DNA of 64,000 nt, taken from assembly GCF_934754925.1 (NCBI RefSeq), contig NZ_CAKVJA010000008.1, forward strand, positions 1 to 64,000, read 5' to 3'. Made by a program: the position numbers and the translations under genes. Shown one piece after another: positions 58,803-64,000 of this stretch (the stretch's first letter is position 1; every line of letters begins with the position of its first letter). The notes under the pieces are model-generated. The model did no database searches, was not told the origin of the DNA, and saw only the letters and a program-made list of their open reading frames with translations. The stretch comes from an uncultured Clostridium sp. (lineage in GTDB: Bacteria; Bacillota; Clostridia; Clostridiales; Clostridiaceae).

Positions 58803-60494
58803 ATGGATTATAAAAGGAAAGTTGCTGAAGTTATCAGAGAACAAATTGATATAAATTTACATAATATAGAGGAATTAATAGAAATTCCACCTAGCATAGA
58901 AATGGGAGATTATGCATTTCCATGTTTTCAATTGGCTAAAGTTTTTAGAAAAGATCCTAATATCATTGCTGAAGAACTAAATAAAAAGTTAAGGAAAGAT
59001 GGATTTGAAAAGGTTCGAAATTTAGGACCGTATGTAAACTTTTTTATTGATAAAAGTGAATTTAAAAAAGAGATTTTAGAAAAAATATTACTAGGAGGTA
59101 ATAATTATGGAAAATCTAATATTGGTAATGGTAAAACTATATGTATTGAATGCTCATCACCTAATATAGGTGATTATTTTAATGTAGGACATTTAGTTAG
59201 CGCTGTAATAGGGAATTGTCTTTATAAGTTATTTAATATAGGGGGATATAAAGTTGAATTAATCAATCATTTAGGGGATTGGGGAAGTAGATTTGACAAA
59301 ATAATATATGCATATAAAAGATGGGGAAATGATAAAGCATTAGTAGAAGATGTAACAACTGAACTTTTAAGAGTATATCATAAGTTTCGTGAAGATGGTA
59401 AAAGCTATTCATTGTTAGAGAAAGAGAAAAGATTATACTTTAAAGAGTTAGAAAATAATAATGAGAACACAGAGGGATTAATGGAAAAAGTTAAAGACTT
59501 AACTCTAAGAGAATTTGAAAGAATTTATGGTATATTTAATATAAATTTTAATTCATATATAAGTAAATCTTTCTATGATGACAGAATTGATTCTTTAATT
59601 AATAAGTTAAAAGAAAAAATAATATTATTTGAAAGCAATGGTACACAAATTATAATGCTTAATGAATATAATATGCCACCATGTGTTATTTTAGAAGAGA
59701 ATAATAGAGTAAAATATGAAACAATAGATTTAGTTGCTACTATTTATAAAAAAAATACTTATAATTTTGATAAATGCATATATGTTTTTGGGGCTTCAGA
59801 AACGCTATATTTTAAGAAAATATTTAAGGTTTTAGAGTTGTTAGGATACCAATGGGTAAGTGATTGTATTCATGTTAGATTTGGATTATTTAAATTTCAG
59901 GATAGAAGCTATTTTGCAAGAGTTGGTGAAGTTCATCTATTAGATGATCTAATAGATAAAGCTATAGAAAAATCTTTAGAAATTATAAATGAAAAAAATT
60001 TAAGTTTAGTAAATAAAGAAGAAGCGGCTAAGAAAATAGCTATAGGGGCATTAATATTTACTTGTTTAAATAGTCCAAGAGAGAAGGATATAGTATTTAA
60101 TTTAAATGAAGCTATATCATTTGAAGGTGAAACTAGTCCATATATACAATATGTATACTTAATAGCTAAAAATATATTAAAAAATGCTAAAGAACTTGAT
60201 GTAAATCCAAATTTCAGAAAGTTAAATTCTAAAGAGGAATCTGATTTAGTTAGGGTTCTTGAGGGATTTAACAAGGTAATTAGTGAGTCTACAGAAAAGT
60301 TAGAGCCATGTATAATAGCAAAATACACAATAAAGCTTGTTAATACTTTTAGTAAGTTTTATAATTCTCATCCTATATTAAGTTTGGAGGATGAGGAGTT
60401 AATGAAAGCAAGATTAATTTTAGTTGAAGCTACTTGTCAAATAATTAAGAATTCATTAGATTTAATGGGAATTGAAGTAGTGGAAAATATATAA
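58803..60494 (+). CDS. Arginyl-tRNA synthetase paralogue with degenerate catalytic motifs
   Basis: This 563-residue protein is full-length and clearly ArgRS-like: N-terminal Arg_tRNA_synt_N domain (1-90), class I core, HLGDWGSRFD (156-165), and a C-terminal DALR anticodon-binding domain ending LDLMGIEVVENI. Active ArgRS has SSPNIAKPFHVGHL; here it is SSPNIGDYFNVGHL (118-131), losing the lysine and first histidine. The YATRD-type segment reads YETIDL (305-310), and the KMSK-equivalent region (KLSTRNG) reads SYFARVG (369-375). Adenylation is therefore doubtful; a regulatory or other tRNA-related role is possible. ATG after GGAGAATAAG. A separate normal argS is expected elsewhere. Confidence 0.85.
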   Translation: MDYKRKVAEVIREQIDINLHNIEELIEIPPSIEMGDYAFPCFQLAKVFRKDPNIIAEELNKKLRKDGFEKVRNLGPYVNFFIDKSEFKKEILEKILLGGNNYGKSNIGNGKTICIECSSPNIGDYFNVGHLVSAVIGNCLYKLFNIGGYKVELINHLGDWGSRFDKIIYAYKRWGNDKALVEDVTTELLRVYHKFREDGKSYSLLEKEKRLYFKELENNNENTEGLMEKVKDLTLREFERIYGIFNINFNSYISKSFYDDRIDSLINKLKEKIILFESNGTQIIMLNEYNMPPCVILEENNRVKYETIDLVATIYKKNTYNFDKCIYVFGASETLYFKKIFKVLELLGYQWVSDCIHVRFGLFKFQDRSYFARVGEVHLLDDLIDKAIEKSLEIINEKNLSLVNKEEAAKKIAIGALIFTCLNSPREKDIVFNLNEAISFEGETSPYIQYVYLIAKNILKNAKELDVNPNFRKLNSKEESDLVRVLEGFNKVISESTEKLEPCIIAKYTIKLVNTFSKFYNSHPILSLEDEELMKARLILVEATCQIIKNSLDLMGIEVVENI

Positions 60495-60558
60495 TAATTA
60501 AAATATAATATAGAAAACCTTTAGTAAAAAATAATGTTATAGTTTATTATAAGAAAAT

Positions 60559-60587
60559 AAGAACTGCTTTTGCAGTTCTTATTTTTT
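60559..60587. terminator. Bidirectional terminator between the ArgRS-like gene and the feo cluster
   Basis: AAGAACTGC TTTT GCAGTTCTT stem followed by ATTTTTT; the stop of the FeoB-associated gene lies inside it. Confidence 0.85.
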
Positions 60588-60710
60588 ATACTTGGGGCAT
60601 TTTGATGAACAACCTGAACAGTTGCAGCCACCTTTTGAAGATTTTTTTATGTTTTTAAACAATATATATCCAGCAGCAATAACTAATAAAGCTGTAATTA
60701 AAATTTCCAA
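60579..60710 (-). CDS. FeoB-associated Cys-rich membrane protein
   Basis: A 43-residue protein: one membrane segment (about 3-18, ILITALLVIAAGYILF) and a cysteine-rich tail (C29, C31, C34, C38) ending SKCPKYKK. This is the usual small partner encoded after feoB in clostridia, thought to help iron transport. TTG start at 60710 with AAGGTGA 7 bases upstream; 16 bases after the feoB stop. Confidence 0.85.
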   Translation of the reverse strand: MEILITALLVIAAGYILFKNIKKSSKGGCNCSGCSSKCPKYKK

Positions 60711-60726
60711 ATAAATTCACCTTCTT

Positions 60727-62484
60727 TTAAATAAATAATGAACCTATATTGAATACTATGAATGAAACTATCCAAGCTAAAACTAATTGGTAAGTTACAG
60801 AGAATAAAGTTAATTTAGGACCAAATTCCTTTTTCATAGTGCCAACAACAGTAATACAAGGTGTATAAAGTAAAATAAATACTAAAAATGATAATGCTGA
60901 TAGTGCAGTGAAATGAAGAGGAAGCATTGCTTGTAAGTCCCCAGCAAATATTACACTCATTGAAGAAACAACTGTTTCTTTAGCAATTAAACCTGTTAAT
61001 AATGATACTGAAGATTGCCAATTACCAAAACCTAAAGGCTTAAATATTGGAGCAATAACGCCACCTATAGATGCTAGTATACTATTATTAACATCTGTCA
61101 TTCCAGAAAAATTAAAGTTTGATAAGAACCATAAGATTATACTCATAGCAAAAATTAATGTACCAGCTTTTACTAAAAATCCTTTTGTCTTTTCATATAA
61201 CTGATTTAAAAGATTTTTTAATGAAGGTAGTTTGTATTCAGGCAACTCTATAAGTAAAGGCTCTTCCTCATTTTTGAATATTGTATGTTTAAAGATTATA
61301 CCTAGTATAAATGCTAATAATATTCCTAAGAAGTAAAGTGAAGCAACAACTAATCCAATACTATTAGGGAAAAATACAGCTGCAAATATACTGTAAACAG
61401 GTAATCTAGCATTACAACTCATTAAAGGAACTAATAAAGCTGTAAGTTTTCTATCTTTTTCACTTTCTAAAGTTCTAGCTGTCATAATTGCAGGAGCAGA
61501 ACAACCAAAACCAATAATCATAGGAATGAAGGCTTTACCTGATAAGCCCATTTTTCTCATGATTTTATCCATTATAAAAGCAACTCTTGCCATATAGCCA
61601 CTATCTTCTAAAATAGTTATACATGCGAAAAGTGATAGAATTATAGGTAATAATACTAATATTCCACCAACTCCGCCTATGATACCATCTATAATTAGTG
61701 ATTGGAACCAAGGTGAAGTTCCATGTATTAAGTTTTCAATTATAGGCACTAATGAGTCATTTAATAAGGAATCTAATAAATCAGAAAGAGGTTGTCCTAT
61801 CCAAGAAAATGTTACTTGGAATGTTAAAGCCATAATTACAAAGAAAATAGGATAAGCAAGCCATGGGTTTAGCATTATATTATCTAATTTTTCTTTTACA
61901 GTTTTTTTAGATTCATTATTTTTTTTAGTACACTGACTTAATATGTTTTCTATGTAAGTATAAGTTTCCTTTTCACAAGAAAAAATATAATCATTATTAT
62001 CTATTTTATTAGAATTAATATTTTTTAAGGTGTTTTTTATATCAGATATACCTTCTTCCTTAGATGCTTGTATAGGAATAACAGTTACATTTAAAAGTTT
62101 TTCTAACTTTTTATAATCTATATCTATACCTTTCTTTTCGGCCACATCTATCATATTTATAGCTAAAATAATAGGCTTTTTAAATTGTTTTAATTGCATT
62201 GTTAAATATAAATTTCTATCTATGTTAGAAGCATCAATTATATTTAATATTAAATCTACTTGTCCATTTTCTAAAAACTCTTTTGAAACTTTTTCTTCAT
62301 TTGAGAAAGTATCCATGGCATATATGCCAGGTAAATCTACTATTTTAAAGTCATCAAAGAATCCTTCTTTTTTATCTACAGTTACTCCAGCCCAGTTACC
62401 AACTCTTTGATTAGAACCAGTCAGGCTATTAAAAAGTGTAGTCTTTCCAACGTTGGGGTTACCAAGCAAAGCTACATTTTTCAT
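60727..62484 (-). CDS. feoB: Ferrous iron transporter FeoB
   Basis: FeoB is the GTP-binding ferrous iron permease. The 585-residue protein has G1 GNPNVGKTT (8-16), G3 DLPGIY (about 50-55), G4 NMID (about 109-112) and about eight membrane segments with Gate motifs including GCSAPAIMTAR (about 328-338). It is shorter than the E. coli form because a cytoplasmic C-terminal part is absent; the small Cys-rich protein downstream may take its place. feoA lies 25 bases upstream. Confidence 0.95.
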   Translation of the reverse strand: MKNVALLGNPNVGKTTLFNSLTGSNQRVGNWAGVTVDKKEGFFDDFKIVDLPGIYAMDTFSNEEKVSKEFLENGQVDLILNIIDASNIDRNLYLTMQLKQFKKPIILAINMIDVAEKKGIDIDYKKLEKLLNVTVIPIQASKEEGISDIKNTLKNINSNKIDNNDYIFSCEKETYTYIENILSQCTKKNNESKKTVKEKLDNIMLNPWLAYPIFFVIMALTFQVTFSWIGQPLSDLLDSLLNDSLVPIIENLIHGTSPWFQSLIIDGIIGGVGGILVLLPIILSLFACITILEDSGYMARVAFIMDKIMRKMGLSGKAFIPMIIGFGCSAPAIMTARTLESEKDRKLTALLVPLMSCNARLPVYSIFAAVFFPNSIGLVVASLYFLGILLAFILGIIFKHTIFKNEEEPLLIELPEYKLPSLKNLLNQLYEKTKGFLVKAGTLIFAMSIILWFLSNFNFSGMTDVNNSILASIGGVIAPIFKPLGFGNWQSSVSLLTGLIAKETVVSSMSVIFAGDLQAMLPLHFTALSALSFLVFILLYTPCITVVGTMKKEFGPKLTLFSVTYQLVLAWIVSFIVFNIGSLFI

Positions 62485-62509
62485 TTTGTCATCCCCTTTA
62501 TTTTTATAA

Positions 62510-62731
62510 TTAAGCTGTTAAAATAATATTTTTAGCATCTTTTTTACGTATAGCTAAATCAAAACCTCTTAGGTTGACTACTAAAGGATCACCTAAAGGA
62601 GCAATTCTTTTTAATTCTATTTCAGTTCCTTCAATAAGTCCTAAGGCATAAAGTCTTTTACTAAGTTTACTATTTCCGTTTATTTCATATATCTTAGCTT
62701 TTTCTCCAACCTTTAAATCACAAATACACAT
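62510..62731 (-). CDS. feoA: Ferrous iron transport protein FeoA
   Basis: The 73-residue SH3-like protein stimulates FeoB; motifs LYALGLIEGTEIELKRIAPLGDP (about 27-49) and a C-terminal VNLRGFDLAIRKKDA are typical. GAGGTGAT precedes the ATG on the minus strand. It is first in feoA-feoB-(Cys-rich) and controlled by a Fur box. Confidence 0.95.
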   Translation of the reverse strand: MCICDLKVGEKAKIYEINGNSKLSKRLYALGLIEGTEIELKRIAPLGDPLVVNLRGFDLAIRKKDAKNIILTA

Positions 62732-62747
62732 TTATATCACCTCTAAT

Positions 62748-62762
62748 TGAAAATCATTATCA
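62748..62762 (-). promoter_or_regulatory. Fur box upstream of feoA
   Basis: On the minus strand TGATAATGATTTTCA matches the 7-1-7 Fur motif TGATAATNATTATCA at 13 of 14 specified positions. It lies 17 bases before the feoA start, downstream of the predicted promoter, so iron-bound Fur would repress. Confidence 0.8.
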
Positions 62763-62780
62763 GAAAATCTAACATAATAT

Positions 62781-62809
62781 ATAATATCAATAAAATATAG
62801 CTTGGTCAA
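62781..62809 (-). promoter_or_regulatory. Promoter of feoAB
   Basis: On the minus strand TTGACC (62809-62804), 17 bases, TATTAT (62786-62781). Confidence 0.6.
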
Positions 62810-62960
62810 TATAAGAACCATATAAAAAACAAGTTTGCTATATATTTCAAAAAGTAAGAAGTATAAAAGGTATTCACTATATTAATAACATGATATAATA
62901 AAAAGATATAGATATAATAACTAAAAACAGGAGATAAATAATGTAAGAAAGAGTGATAGC

Positions 62961-63767
62961 GTGATTATTCGAGAAAATCTTGTTGATGTAGAAGAGTATA
63001 ATCTTAAAAGAATATTAGAAGGTAAGGAGGTGCAATGTAATCCAGAAGAAATTATATTTTTTGATTTAGAGCATTATGTTTATAAAAAGCCTAAGTGTAT
63101 AGGCGTATTTGGTGCTTGTATATATGATAATATTGATAAAAAGATACATGTAACTCAGTATATGATAGAAAATAAGAGTGAGGTTGTTGAAATACTTATA
63201 CTTGCAAAAAAATATTTTACAAGAATGAAAAAAATGGGCAAAAAGGTTATTGTTACTTTTTCCGGAAACAATGACTTTACAGTAATAAAATATTTATTTA
63301 ATAAATATAATATTTATTTTGATTTTGAAAAGGAGTTTAAATCCTTAGATATACAAAAGGAATATGAAAGAAATATGAATACATCTATAGGTCTTAAAAA
63401 TTTGGAAAAGATTTTTAATATATATAGAGAAGGGGATGTTATTAGTGGGTCCAATTTGGCTAAAACATTCCATAAAGTATTAAAAGATAAAGAGTATATT
63501 GAAAGAATGCCAAAAGAAAAAATAGAAACAATACTACTATATAATGAACAAGATGTAGTAAATTTATATAAGATTTTTATTGCGTGGAAAGACTATATAC
63601 AAAGTGAAGATAATGTACTAGAAGATGATATAGAAAAGTGTGATAGTGATGCAGAGAAAATAGATAGTGTTGAAGAAAAGTCTGATGTTGATGAAGATAT
63701 AAAAGAAGATAAAGAAAAAATAAAATTAGCTGAAGTTGAAAATACTAAAGATTGTATTTTAGATTAA
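62961..63767 (+). CDS. RNase H-like exonuclease-domain protein (YprB type)
   Basis: The 268-residue protein has an RNase H-like 3'-5' exonuclease domain (about 25-210): IIFFDLEHYV (DxE, about 31-40), VTFSGNNDFTVIKYL (about 96-110) and LYNEQDVVNLYKIF (about 193-206), the motifs of the YprB/RNase_H_2 group. The C-terminal tail (about 215-268) is highly acidic. GTG start after AGAGTGA. The substrate is unknown; DNA or RNA 3' ends are expected. Confidence 0.78.
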   Translation: MIIRENLVDVEEYNLKRILEGKEVQCNPEEIIFFDLEHYVYKKPKCIGVFGACIYDNIDKKIHVTQYMIENKSEVVEILILAKKYFTRMKKMGKKVIVTFSGNNDFTVIKYLFNKYNIYFDFEKEFKSLDIQKEYERNMNTSIGLKNLEKIFNIYREGDVISGSNLAKTFHKVLKDKEYIERMPKEKIETILLYNEQDVVNLYKIFIAWKDYIQSEDNVLEDDIEKCDSDAEKIDSVEEKSDVDEDIKEDKEKIKLAEVENTKDCILD

Positions 63768-63796
63768 AGTTATATTAATTTAAGGAATTTATCCTT

Positions 63797-63838
63797 AAAT
63801 GATAGATGCTCCTAACTATTTAGGAGCATCTATCATTT
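63797..63838. terminator. Bidirectional terminator
   Basis: A 19-bp perfect stem AAATGATAGATGCTCCTAA / TTAGGAGCATCTATCATTT with a 4-base loop between convergent genes. A smaller hairpin (TTAAGGA / TCCTTAA) precedes it. Confidence 0.88.
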
Positions 63839-63847
63839 ATAGGAGTT

Positions 63848-64000
63848 TTATTTAACACTAGATATGGAAATGTTTTTTCCATCGGAAATAGCAATAATCG
63901 TCCCATTAATATCTGTTCTAATTGTCCTAATATTAAAATAATCAAGGAGAGATAGAACTTCGGATGTAGGATGACCATAAGAATTATTTTTACCTACAGA
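63848..64000 (-). CDS. C-terminal end of a ComEC/Rec2-type metallo-beta-lactamase-fold protein (5' truncated)
   Basis: The last 50 residues of a protein that continues beyond the window. SVGKNNSYGHPTSEVLSLL followed by IRTDINGTIIAISDG is the hallmark C-terminus of ComEC-associated MBL-fold hydrolases (VGxNxYGHP...TDxxGTI). These occur in DNA uptake proteins and in stand-alone secreted hydrolases; which applies cannot be judged here. Confidence 0.75.
   Translation of the reverse strand, partial: SVGKNNSYGHPTSEVLSLLDYFNIRTIRTDINGTIIAISDGKNISISSVK

Noticed and set aside
59933..60328. Minus-strand 131-codon frame in the ArgRS-like gene
   Set aside because: Shadow of the coding strand; no start signal.

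Overview
The window looks like a chromosomal segment of a strictly anaerobic, spore-forming, very AT-rich Firmicute, most likely Clostridium sensu stricto. The evidence is codon and base composition, sporulation genes (yqfC, yqfD, a CotS-type kinase), pyruvate phosphate dikinase, a tandem glycine riboswitch, a leucine T-box, and a pyruvate formate-lyase activase. No phage, insertion sequence or CRISPR array was found. Gene order over the first 25 kb is the conserved clostridial housekeeping core; the rest is a mixture of metabolism, transport and less familiar genes.

Layout. 1-1700: end of an unknown gene and an O-antigen-ligase-like membrane protein. 1.8-25 kb: translation and RNA modification (prmA, rsmE, mtaB, HIT, rpsU, yqeY), sporulation (yqfC, yqfD), a cyclic-di-AMP phosphodiesterase (PgpH type), ybeY, a dgkA-PAP2 fusion, cdd, era, recO, a CcpN-like regulator with ppdK, a CotS-like kinase, dgt, dnaG-rpoD, trmK and a Nif3-like gene. 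RNase P RNA lies on the minus strand at 24.8-25.2 kb. 25-32.5 kb: small and large membrane proteins, a two-repeat protein of unknown function, a ClC antiporter, an orphan molybdopterin oxidoreductase, thiol peroxidase and an extremely charged helical protein. 32.7-38.8 kb: an apparent alpha-glucan locus with a UgpC/MsmK-type ATPase, two tandem PucR-like regulators, a LacI-family regulator and malQ. Four matching operator palindromes and two near-identical promoter/operator arrangements tie this locus together. 39-45 kb: K+ channel, tRNA-Leu(GAG), a 2-hydroxyacid dehydrogenase, a T-box-controlled leuA, and a glycine-riboswitch-controlled amino-acid symporter. 45-54.4 kb: a GH73 glucosaminidase, a structured repeat, acyP, ndk, the potABCD polyamine transporter with its XRE-cupin regulator, pflA, an exonuclease and arginase. 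54.8-64 kb: an LCP protein, three homologues of well-known enzymes whose signature residues are altered (site-2 protease, Ppx/GppA, arginyl-tRNA synthetase), the feoA-feoB iron uptake operon with a Fur box, an RNase H-like exonuclease, and the end of a ComEC-type hydrolase.

Most interesting. (1) The ArgRS-like protein at 58803-60494 lacks the ATP-site lysines and the first histidine of its HIGH motif, and sits behind a strong promoter and a leader terminator. (2) The site-2-protease homologue at 56402-57052 has lost HExxH and the distal Asp. (3) The LacI operator system at 34.8-36.2 kb has repeated promoter-operator geometry. (4) The glycine-riboswitch leader ends in a terminator-like hairpin that contains the symporter's ribosome-binding site. 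(5) A 288-residue unknown protein is built from two copies of one domain. (6) A structured intergenic repeat family occurs at 17.5 and 45.9 kb.

All calls come from reading the sequence. No database search was run, so family assignments rest on remembered motifs, and statements about taxonomy or novelty are inference.
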